From positions 620,001 through 684,000 of the forward strand of contig JACKEC010000017.1 in the NCBI GenBank assembly GCA_020633195.1: a stretch of 64,000 bases of DNA, in the 5' to 3' direction. The position numbers and the translations under genes were made by a program. The notes under the pieces were generated by a model. It saw nothing but the letters and a program-made list of their open reading frames with translations, was not told the DNA's origin and did not search any database. Shown here one piece after another: positions 10,498-20,298 of the stretch (the first letter of the stretch is position 1; every line of letters starts with the position of its first letter). This DNA comes from Sandaracinaceae bacterium (GTDB taxonomy: Bacteria; Myxococcota_A; Polyangia; Polyangiales; Sandaracinaceae).

Positions 10498-11993
10498 ATG
10501 CGAGGCCTCTTCACGCGCAAACCGATCGCCGAGCTCCGTGACGACGAGGACCCGAGCCCGCACGCGCTGAAGCGCTCGCTCGGCGCCTGGGACCTGATCT
10601 TCCTCGCGATCGGCGCGGTGATCGGCGCCGGGATCTTCAGCTCGATCGGCACCGCGATCGCGGGCGAGGTCACGCCCGCGGGCGAGGTCGTGCGCTACGG
10701 CGCCGGGCCCGCGGTCGTCGTCTCGTTCCTGCTCCTGGGCGTGGTCTGCGGCCTCGCCGCGCTCTGCTACGCGGAGCTCGCGTCGATGATCCCGCACGCG
10801 GGGAGCGCCTACGCCTACGCCTACGCGACGCTCGGCGAGCTGATCGCGTGGATCATCGGCTGGGACCTCGTCCTCGAGTACGCGGTGGGCAACGTCGCCG
10901 TCGCGATCGCGTGGGCCGGCTACCTCGACTCGCTGCTCTCGGGGATCGGCATCCACATCCCGCCGTGGCTCGTCCACGGCTACTTCGACGTCGCCGCCTC
11001 GAGCGATCCGACGGTGCACGGTTTGTTGACGAGCGCGCCGCACCTCGCGGGCGTGCCGATCCTGATCAACCTGCCGGCGTTCCTGGTGGTCGCGGCGGTC
11101 ACGGGGCTCCTCGTGTTCGGCGCCAAGGAGAGCGCGCGCGCCAACGCGGTGATGGTCGGGATCAAGCTCCTGGTGCTCGGCCTGTTCGTGGTCGTCGGCG
11201 CGACGCACGTGGACCCCGCGCACTACACGCCCTTCGCGCCGAACGGCTGGACCGGGATCCACCAGGGCGCCGCGATCGTGTTCTTCGCCTACATCGGCTT
11301 CGACGCGATCAGCACGGCCGCCGAGGAGACGCGGAACCCGCAGCGCAACATGCCCATCGGCATCCTCGGCGGCCTCGCGATCTGCACCGTCATCTACGTG
11401 ATCGTCGGGATCGTGATGACCGGCCTCGCGCCGTGGGAGAGCATGCGCGTCCCCGACCCGCTCGCGCACGCGCTCGAGACCGCGGGCCTCCCCGTGGTGC
11501 AGTGGCTGGTGTCGGCGGGCGCGGTCGTCTCCATCACCGCGGTCCTCCTCGTGTTCCAGTACGGCCAGCCGCGGATCTTGCTGGGGATGGCGCGCGACGG
11601 GCTCTTGCCGAAGCGGCTCGCGGGCGTGCACCCGCGCTTCAAGACCCCGTGGACCCTCACGATCCTCACGGGGATCCTCGTCGGCGTGGGCGCGCTCTTC
11701 GCGGACGACGACGCGACCTACGACCTCACCAACATCGGGACGCTCTTCGCGTTCCTCCTCGTCTGCGTCGGCGTGATGGTGCTGCGCGTCGTCGACCCGA
11801 GCCGCGTGCGCCCGTTCCGCGTGCCGTTCGTGTGGGTCATCGCGCCGCTCGGCGCCGCAGCCTGCGTGTGGACGATGGCCGGGCTCCCGACGAGCGCCTG
11901 GATCCGCTTCGCGGTGTGGCTCGCGATCGGGATCGTCCTCTACTTCGCCTACGGCTATCGGCACTCGGTGCTGCGCCGCCGCGCCGCGTCCGA

Positions 11994-12009
<16 letters not shown>
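10498..12009 (+). CDS. APC-superfamily amino acid permease
   Basis: 503 residues with about 12 predicted membrane helices. Start MRGLFTRKPIAEL, then LKRSLGAWDLIFLAIGAVIG and AGIFSSIGTA, the first-helix signature of cationic amino-acid transporters in the APC superfamily (YfnA/CAT-like). FFAYIGFDAISTAAEETRNP in the middle is another hallmark of this group. It probably imports or exchanges an amino acid across the inner membrane; the substrate cannot be told. The 3' end overlaps the convergent UvrA-like gene by 16 bases. No amino-acid pathway genes sit beside it. Confidence 0.92.
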
Positions 12010-14390
<2,381 letters not shown>

Positions 14391-14399
14391 CGTGGCGCC

Positions 14400-14810
14400 T
14401 CAGGGGACTTGCTGGATGCGGAGCAGGTTGCCCGCGGGGTCGCGGAACGCGCAGTCGCGGACGCCGTACGGCTGGTCGGTCGGCTCCTGCACGACCTCGG
14501 CGTCGGCGGCCTGCAGGCGCTCGAACGTCGCGTCGACGTCGGGGCTCGCGAGGACGACGATGCCGTAGGTGCCCTTGGCCATCATCTCGGTGATGACGCG
14601 CCGCTCCTCGTCGGTGATCCCGGGGTCGGCCGCCGGCGGGTGCAGGACGATGGACGTGCCGGGCTGGCCCTCGGGGCCGACCGTGATCCAGCGCATCCCG
14701 CCGTAGCCGACGTCGTTGCGGACCTCGAAGCCGAGGGTGTCGCGATAGAAGGCCAGCGAGGCGTCCGCGTCGCTGTGGGGGAGGAAGCTCGCGTGAATGG
14801 TGATCGTCAT
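14400..14810 (-). CDS. VOC (glyoxalase/bleomycin resistance) family protein
   Basis: 136 residues, one vicinal-oxygen-chelate unit made of two beta-alpha-beta-beta-beta repeats. Start MTITIHASFLPHSDADASLA, FYRDTLGFEV, and the C-terminal VRDCAFRDPAGNLLRI typical of the second repeat. Such proteins bind metals and small molecules or sequester drugs. His6 and the Glu/His positions could bind metal but I cannot fix the set. The start overlaps the AraC gene stop by four bases (ATGA), and the UvrA-like gene follows after 9 bases, so the three are probably one transcript. The sequence resembles actinobacterial homologues that I recall in the same arrangement. Confidence 0.9.
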   Translation of the reverse strand: MTITIHASFLPHSDADASLAFYRDTLGFEVRNDVGYGGMRWITVGPEGQPGTSIVLHPPAADPGITDEERRVITEMMAKGTYGIVVLASPDVDATFERLQAADAEVVQEPTDQPYGVRDCAFRDPAGNLLRIQQVP

Positions 14811-15265
14811 GCCGGGGACTCTAGGGGCTCCTCGGGGACCGGCGCTTCTCGATTCCTGACGGGTCGCGTCACCTGCTTCGAGACGCACTCCGGCATCCCT
14901 TCCGTCGCGCGGCTCGCCTGCTGTCGGTAGACGCTCGGGGGCACCCCGACCAGCTCCGTGAAGCGCGTGCTGAAGGTCCCGAGCGAAGAGCACCCGACCT
15001 CGAAGCAGATCTCGGTGACCGTCCGATCGCCACGCCGCAGCAGCGCCATCGCGCGCTCGATCCGCCGCGTCATCAGGTACCGGTACGGCGGCTCCCCGTA
15101 GGCGATCTTGAACTGCCGGCTGAGGTGCCCGGCCGACATCCCGACCCCTCGCGCGAGCGCCTCGACGTTCAGCGGCTGCGTGTACTCGCGATCGATCCGA
15201 TCGCGCACCCGGCGGAGCCGCGCGAGATCCCGCAGCCGCTGCGCTTCGGCGTCGGACGAGGTCAC
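14807..15265 (-). CDS. AraC-family transcriptional regulator
   Basis: 152 residues from GTG 15265. Almost the whole protein is the DNA-binding domain of two helix-turn-helix motifs: LNVEALARGVGMSAGHLSRQ and VTEICFEVGCSSLGTFSTRF followed by GVPPSVYR. No separate ligand-binding domain is present, so it may answer to level, partner or covalent state rather than a bound sugar. It heads the VOC and UvrA-like genes with a four-base overlap and probably controls them. The C-terminal tail after the second motif is about 30 residues of Pro/Glu-rich sequence. Confidence 0.88.
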   Translation of the reverse strand: MTSSDAEAQRLRDLARLRRVRDRIDREYTQPLNVEALARGVGMSAGHLSRQFKIAYGEPPYRYLMTRRIERAMALLRRGDRTVTEICFEVGCSSLGTFSTRFTELVGVPPSVYRQQASRATEGMPECVSKQVTRPVRNREAPVPEEPLESPA

Positions 15266-15308
15266 GCCGCGATCCTGCCACGGCCGGATCGCTCTTGTCC
15301 GGTGCGCT

Positions 15309-15926
15309 CTAACGCCAGACGTCCGGCTCGCGCGCTCCCGGGCCCCGTCGCTCGGGAGGCGAGAGCTCCCGGTCCCAGCGCTCGAGGTCATCGAGCGGAA
15401 TCGGGAGGTCGCGCCCCGGCACACAGACGCGGCGGTCGCCTTCTGCCAGCGGCACGTTCGTCTCCACGAGCGTGGCGCCGACCGTCGCGCAGCGGCTGAG
15501 CGGATCGGCGGTCTCTTGCAGGACGACGACGTCGTCGACCCGCACGAGCTCGGTCGCAAGCGCGCAGTCGTGCTCCTCCAGCCACCAGCGCACGCGGAGC
15601 CGATCGCGGACACGGCGTAGCGAGAAGTCGCTCCAGATGCCGTCGACGTCGTAGCGGTCTGACGAGTACCGCTGCAGTCGGCGCGAGCGGATCGAGACGG
15701 CGGGCGCCTGGTCGCCCAAGGCTCGGCAGCTCGGCGCCGGTGCGATCACGGGCTCGGCAGGCGGCGCGGGCTCGGCCCACGGCGCGACCTCGACCCCATC
15801 GGCGCTTGGTGCGGGAGCGGGCAGCTCGTCCCGGAGGGCGGTGGCCGGCGTATCGCTGGCTGGCGGATCGGCGGGAGGAGCGGAGCAGCCCGCCACGAGA
15901 ACGATGAGGCCACCGATCCTCGTCAC
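15309..15926 (-). CDS. lipoprotein of unknown function
   Basis: 205 residues from GTG 15926. Short lipoprotein signal VTRIGGLIVLVAGC (lipobox VAGC), then an Ala/Pro linker to about residue 65. The folded part has SIRSRRLQRYSSDRYDVDGI, WWLEEHDCALATELVRVDD and four Cys that could form two disulfides. No family recognised. It follows the DUF4347-like gene on the same strand after 10 bases, so the two may act together. An ATG further upstream would read through the neighbouring gene out of frame and is rejected. Confidence 0.7.
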   Translation of the reverse strand: MTRIGGLIVLVAGCSAPPADPPASDTPATALRDELPAPAPSADGVEVAPWAEPAPPAEPVIAPAPSCRALGDQAPAVSIRSRRLQRYSSDRYDVDGIWSDFSLRRVRDRLRVRWWLEEHDCALATELVRVDDVVVLQETADPLSRCATVGATLVETNVPLAEGDRRVCVPGRDLPIPLDDLERWDRELSPPERRGPGAREPDVWR

Positions 15927-15936
15927 GCCGTCGAGG

Positions 15937-16797
15937 CTACGCGGCACTCTGGTTGTCCACCTGGCTGCGTGCCCACGAAGGAAGCGTCGTCGCCCCCGGA
16001 AAGACGGTGCGAACGGGTCCTTCGAAGCGGTTCGAGAAAGCGCCTCCCATCTGACGCTGGTAGGCCGCCGTGACGGGAACTCGTGCTTCCTCCGCGAGCA
16101 TCCGCAACGACCGATGGCCTCGGTCCCCGCTCGCCACGCGGCAGCCGTGTAGCTCGATGCTGCCGAAGCGCCCGAACAGGGGCCGCAGCCGCGCCAGCTC
16201 TCGACGATACCCCTCCGATTCGTGCAGGTCGAAGGCCGAGCCAGCCGTCCCATCAGCGCTGACGACCATGAATCCCGGCGCCCCATGACCGTGGAACCGC
16301 AGGAGGACGCATCGGCGATGGGGGCGCGCCAAGATGCGGTCGATGGCCCTTGGCAGTCCCATCGAAGCACCACCCTGGATCACGACGGCGGTGTGCGGAT
16401 CATGGTCATCGAGATGGTTCCGATCCGCGAGCACGTCGGGGTCGAAGCCATTCACGCTCCACCTGGGGCTCACCGACCCGATGCCGATCGACTCGACGCA
16501 GATCGTCTGGTCGGCGACGACGCGGCGCAGCGCGGACCAGAGCGGCTCCGCGATCCTACCGGTGGTCGGGAACGACTCCGCCTGCTGCGCGAGCAGCACC
16601 GCCCGCTCCGTCTGGGGACCAAATAGCCCATCGATGGGTAGGGACTCTCGGCCGACCGCGGGGTGCTGTCCGAGCAGCCATTGGGCATACGCGACGATCG
16701 GGAGGCGGTCGTCGCGGCGCAGCTCGACGTACACGAGCAGAGCCTGCCAGGACGCCCGCGGTAGCTCAATCGTCGTCGCGCCCCTTGGACTCCCCAT
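15937..16797 (-). CDS. peptidoglycan-binding-like / DUF4347-like protein
   Basis: 286 residues without an obvious signal peptide. Residues about 35-95 resemble a peptidoglycan-binding (PGB_1) helical motif: LPIDGLFGPQTERAVLLAQQ. The second half has VLLRFHGHGAPGFMVVSADG and SIELHGCRVASGDRGHRSL, matching the general pattern of DUF4347, a caspase-hemoglobinase-like fold usually found in large secreted proteins. His in FHGHG and Cys in HGCRVA sit where the catalytic dyad of clan CD peptidases would be. It may be a standalone effector or sensor. It precedes the lipoprotein by 10 bases. Confidence 0.65.
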   Translation of the reverse strand: MGSPRGATTIELPRASWQALLVYVELRRDDRLPIVAYAQWLLGQHPAVGRESLPIDGLFGPQTERAVLLAQQAESFPTTGRIAEPLWSALRRVVADQTICVESIGIGSVSPRWSVNGFDPDVLADRNHLDDHDPHTAVVIQGGASMGLPRAIDRILARPHRRCVLLRFHGHGAPGFMVVSADGTAGSAFDLHESEGYRRELARLRPLFGRFGSIELHGCRVASGDRGHRSLRMLAEEARVPVTAAYQRQMGGAFSNRFEGPVRTVFPGATTLPSWARSQVDNQSAA

Positions 16798-16895
16798 CGC
16801 GCGAGCTGGCGTAGCGACGCGCTGGCCGCTCGTCTAGCGACGACCCGCGTAGCCGGCCAGGCGCGACACCACGCTCGTGGGCTACCGTCGGACGG

Positions 16896-17723
16896 ATGGA
16901 GCCCACCGGGAGCAGGACCGCGCGGATGGTCGCGGCGTGGCGCGCGCGCGTCGGGGTCGATCCGTGGGCCGACGCGCTCGCGGGGGAGGCCGGGCACGCG
17001 GACGCGGTCGTGTACGACGAGGCGCACCCGCACATGGAGGCGTACCTGCTGACGCGGACGCGGTTCTTCGACGACGCGGTCCTCGACGCGATCGACGCGG
17101 GGATCGATCAGGCGGTGATCCTCGGCGCCGGGTACGACACGCGCGCGATGCGGCTGCGGACCGAGGGGGTGACCTTCTACGAGGTCGACCACCCGGCGAC
17201 GGGCGCGGCCAAGCGCCAGAAGGTCGAGGCGCTCGCGGGGTACGCGAAGGACGCCGCGGTCTACGTGGGCTGCGACTTCGAGCATCAGGACTTCGTGGCG
17301 CAGCTCGCCGCGGCGGGGTTCGACGTCGGGCGGCCGGCGGTGATCGTGTGGGAGGGCGTGACCTACTACCTCACCGAGCCCGCGGTGCGCGCGACGCTGT
17401 CGCGGGTGGCGAGCCTGCCGCCGACCACGCGCCTGTTCTTCGACATCATCTCGAAGCGCTTCGTCGCGGGCGCGGGCAAGGACCCCAAGGACCTCGAGGC
17501 GCGCGATCGCGTCGGCGAGATGGGGGAGCCGCTGCGCTTCGGGATCGACGACGTGCTCCCGCTGCTCTACGAGGAGGGCTTCCGCCACGTGCGCACGGTG
17601 TCGCTCGACGAGGCCTGCCTGACCTACACGGGGACCTACCTGCGAGCGCGGAAGCTCCGGTTCCAGACGCTGGTCGAGGCCCGCGTCGGCCGGTTTCTTC
17701 GCGCCGGAGAACCAGCCGCGTAG
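16896..17723 (+). CDS. SAM-dependent methyltransferase, leucine carboxyl methyltransferase-like
   Basis: 275 residues. N-terminal SRTARMVAAWRA, then YLLTRTRFFDDAVLDA, the SAM loop VILGAGYDTRAMRL, VTFYEVDHPATGAAKRQKVE and VIVWEGVTYYL are the standard signature of the TIGR00027/LCM methyltransferase family. Members methylate carboxyl or other oxygen groups of small molecules, often in secondary metabolism; the substrate is unknown. The frame ends 10 bases before the PilZ gene start on the same strand, so an operon is possible. Its start is divergent from the DUF4347-like gene with 98 bases between. Confidence 0.9.
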   Translation: MEPTGSRTARMVAAWRARVGVDPWADALAGEAGHADAVVYDEAHPHMEAYLLTRTRFFDDAVLDAIDAGIDQAVILGAGYDTRAMRLRTEGVTFYEVDHPATGAAKRQKVEALAGYAKDAAVYVGCDFEHQDFVAQLAAAGFDVGRPAVIVWEGVTYYLTEPAVRATLSRVASLPPTTRLFFDIISKRFVAGAGKDPKDLEARDRVGEMGEPLRFGIDDVLPLLYEEGFRHVRTVSLDEACLTYTGTYLRARKLRFQTLVEARVGRFLRAGEPAA

Positions 17724-17733
17724 CATTCGAAAC

Positions 17734-18153
17734 ATGTTCGAGGTCGTACGTCCGCACCGGCGCCGGGGGCCCCGGCGCATCTTCCGAACCCGGTGCCAGG
17801 CCGTCCGCATGGACGACCTCACCCTCGTCGGGACCCGCGTCCTCGACCTGTCTCCGCGCGGCGCGATGATCGCGTGCGACGAGGAGATGACGGTCGGCCA
17901 GGAGGTCCTGATGAGCTTCCGGACCCCGTGGCTCGGACCGCACGTCGTCATGCTCGGCGAGGTCCGGCGCGTGATCGAGGGCTGGCGCGACGCCGACCCC
18001 GGCTACGCCGTGGGCCTGCGCTTCCTCCAGCTCGAGGACGACGTCCGCCGCGACCTCGCGCGCCGCCTCGCCCCGTTCCCCACCATCCCGCGCGCCCGCC
18101 GCCACCCCGCCGACTACGCCGAGACGGTCCGCCGCATCCACGCGGGTTACTGA
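17734..18153 (+). CDS. PilZ domain protein
   Basis: 139 residues. The N-terminus holds an Arg-rich motif (RRRGPRRIFRTRC) and DLSPRGAMIACDEEMTVGQE follows, matching the RxxxR and D/NxSxxG motifs by which PilZ domains bind cyclic di-GMP. The Asp-Leu-Ser-x-x-Gly motif is intact. A beta-barrel-like middle with VVMLGEVRRVIEGW and YAVGLRFL and a short basic C-terminal tail complete it. It probably signals cyclic di-GMP state to an unknown partner. It starts 10 bases after the methyltransferase stop. Confidence 0.88.
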   Translation: MFEVVRPHRRRGPRRIFRTRCQAVRMDDLTLVGTRVLDLSPRGAMIACDEEMTVGQEVLMSFRTPWLGPHVVMLGEVRRVIEGWRDADPGYAVGLRFLQLEDDVRRDLARRLAPFPTIPRARRHPADYAETVRRIHAGY

Positions 18154-18280
18154 GTCCGACGACGCGAAGCGTCGGAGGATCTCAGTGGGGAGCGCGAGGG
18201 GCTTGCCCCTCGCCGGAGAGAAATCGCCGGAGGCGATTGATCGACAGACCTCGAGTCCGACGGCGCGAAGCGGCGGAGCG
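18152..18280. repeat. cluster of small inverted repeats between PilZ and hydrolase genes
   Basis: Four stem-loop sequences lie in this gap: tccgacg...cgtcgga (18155-18176), gaggggcttgcccctc (18196-18211), aatcgccggaggcgatt (18222-18238) and a diverged copy of the first near 18256-18277. The first and last share the frame gagtccgac.gcgaagc.cggag. No T-run follows, so it is not a classical terminator; it looks like repeat-element debris. Confidence 0.6.
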
Positions 18281-18343
18281 ACGGGACGATCGCGGGACGA
18301 AAGTTCGAAAAGTTCGATCCGTCCCCCTGGTACCGTCCGCCGC

Positions 18344-19051
18344 ATGTCGATGGAGAAGGTCCAGTACACGGAGGGCGGGGACGCCTTCGACGCGGTGATC
18401 GTGCGGCCGGAGGGCCCGGGGCCGCACCCGACGGTGCTCGTGTGTCACGCGTTCGGGGGGCGGGACGACTTCGCGGAGGCGAAGGCGGCGGCGCTCGCGA
18501 AGCTCGGGTACGTCGGGGCGGCGATCGATCTGTACGGGCTCGGCAAGCGCGGGACGGACAGGGCGTCGAGCCAGGCGCTCATGATGCCGCTGATCCAGGA
18601 CCCGGCGAAGCTGCGGCGGCGGCTCGCGGCGGCGTTCCAGGGCGTGCGCACGCTCGACGGGGTCGACCCGGATCGGATGGGCGCGATCGGCTTCTGCTTC
18701 GGCGGCATGTGCGCGCTCCTCGGCGCCCGGATGGGGCTGCCGATGCGCGGGGTGGTGAGCTTCCACGGGCTCCTCAAGGTCGGGCCCGGGCTCGATGGAC
18801 CGGTGAAAGCCAAGTTGCTCGTGCTGCACGGTCAGGACGACCCGATGGTGCCGCCGTCCGACGTCGGCGCGTTCGCCGAGGAGATGAAGCGCGTCAACGC
18901 GGACTGGCAGCTCCACGCCTACCCGGGCGTCATGCACGCGTTCACGAACCCGGTCGCCAACGACCCGGACTTCGGGACGGTCTACGACGAGGACGCGGAT
19001 CGGCGCTCCTGGATCGAGATGACCCGGTTCTTCGCCGACGTGTTCGCCTGA
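18344..19051 (+). CDS. dienelactone hydrolase family protein
   Basis: 235 residues from ATG 18344. An alpha/beta hydrolase with a Cys nucleophile: GFCFGGMCALLG, Cys118, as in carboxymethylenebutenolidase; the acid is in HGQDDPMVPP and the His in VMHAFTNP. HPTVLVCHAFGGRDDF gives the oxyanion region. Dienelactone hydrolases open lactone rings of aromatic breakdown products, but many relatives have unknown substrates and no degradation genes are close. Frames extending upstream to 18185 would use the repeat region and are rejected. The following membrane-protein gene starts 22 bases downstream. Confidence 0.9.
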   Translation: MSMEKVQYTEGGDAFDAVIVRPEGPGPHPTVLVCHAFGGRDDFAEAKAAALAKLGYVGAAIDLYGLGKRGTDRASSQALMMPLIQDPAKLRRRLAAAFQGVRTLDGVDPDRMGAIGFCFGGMCALLGARMGLPMRGVVSFHGLLKVGPGLDGPVKAKLLVLHGQDDPMVPPSDVGAFAEEMKRVNADWQLHAYPGVMHAFTNPVANDPDFGTVYDEDADRRSWIEMTRFFADVFA

Positions 19052-19073
19052 GCCTCCTTGCTACGCTGCACGC

Positions 19074-20276
19074 GTGAGCTCGGAGCGCGTGCTCGCCGAA
19101 GCGAGCGTCGAGCGGACGAAGGAGAGCTGGCTCCGTCGCATGGGCGACCACGCGTGGGCCCTCACGCTCCCGCTGTTCCCCTTGGTCTGGGCGGTGGCGT
19201 CCGTCGACCGGGGCGAGAACCGCGCGGTCGCCGCGTTCCTCTTCGGCATGCTCGCGCTCCTCGGGCTCGCGGTGCTCCCGCTCGTGCTCCTCCTCGCGGT
19301 CCGGCTGGCCACGCGCCGACGCCGGATCGCGACCGTGTCGGTCGACGAGCACGGGCTCCAGATCGACGGGGAGACCATCCCGCCGCGCGACCTCGCCCTC
19401 GCGTGGCGCGTGCGCCGGCGGCAGGTCGAGGTCTTCCTCCGCTCGGGCGACGAGCTGACCATCGACCTGCTCTCGGAGCTCTCCGCCGAGGAGCTCGCCG
19501 CCGCGATCCGCGCGCGCTGCCACCGCGACGAGGCCTACACGCTCGGCGGGAGCACCGCGCTCGGGCGCATGGGCCGCCAGATGGGCCTCTGGGTCGTGCC
19601 GATGACGGTGGCCGCGGTGATCGCGGGCGCGTACCCGCCGCTCGCGACGCTGCTCGGCCTCGCCGGCGCGGCGGGCTTCGTCTTCGCGGTCGGCAACCGC
19701 CGCCTGCGCTTCGCGGCCGACGGAGTCGAGATCCAGGCGCGGTTCCGCAAGCGGTACGTGCCCTACCGATCGATCGCCGTCGTGCGGGTCGAGAAGCGGT
19801 GGGGCGGCGCCCGCGCGGTGGTCGCCGAGCTCCGCGACGGGACCCGGCTCTCGTTGCTCGGGCGCACCACGGAGACGCGCGCCGAGCTCGTGCGCGGGAT
19901 CGTGGACGAGGGCGTCGCGATGGCGGAGCGCGGCGCCTCGGCCGGCGCGCACGTGCCCGACCTCGAGCGCGCGGGCGGTGAGGACGACGAGCACCTCGCC
20001 CACAAGATCGCCGGGGTGGGGAAGGGCGGCAGCTACCGCGGCGCGGCCATCGACCCCGACCGCCTCGTGACGCTGATGCGCAACCCCGCCGCCGACGCCG
20101 ACCAGCGCATCGCCGCGGCGCTCGCGCTGCGCGAGACCCGCGAGGGGCGCACGCGCATCCGCGTCGCCGCCGAGGTCAGCGCGGAGCCCGGCGTGCGCGA
20201 GGCGCTCGAGTCGCTCGCCGACGAGGAGCTCGAGGAGGCCGAGGCGCGCCGCATCGTGCGCGCGCTCGGCCGGTGA
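19074..20276 (+). CDS. membrane protein with PH-like domains, unknown function
   Basis: 400 residues from GTG 19074. Two hydrophobic clusters each of two helices: about 28-80 and about 170-210. Between and after them are soluble beta-rich segments, VSVDEHGLQIDGETIPPRDL and FAADGVEIQARFRKRYVPY, which resemble bacterial PH-like domains. The C-terminal 60 residues are helical and HEAT-like (IDPDRLVTLMRNPAADADQR). No named family recognised. It sits in a same-strand series of hydrolase, this gene and a GT-C-like gene. Confidence 0.65.
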   Translation: MSSERVLAEASVERTKESWLRRMGDHAWALTLPLFPLVWAVASVDRGENRAVAAFLFGMLALLGLAVLPLVLLLAVRLATRRRRIATVSVDEHGLQIDGETIPPRDLALAWRVRRRQVEVFLRSGDELTIDLLSELSAEELAAAIRARCHRDEAYTLGGSTALGRMGRQMGLWVVPMTVAAVIAGAYPPLATLLGLAGAAGFVFAVGNRRLRFAADGVEIQARFRKRYVPYRSIAVVRVEKRWGGARAVVAELRDGTRLSLLGRTTETRAELVRGIVDEGVAMAERGASAGAHVPDLERAGGEDDEHLAHKIAGVGKGGSYRGAAIDPDRLVTLMRNPAADADQRIAAALALRETREGRTRIRVAAEVSAEPGVREALESLADEELEEAEARRIVRALGR

Positions 20277-20298
20277 GCCGGTCTGGTATATCCGCTCG

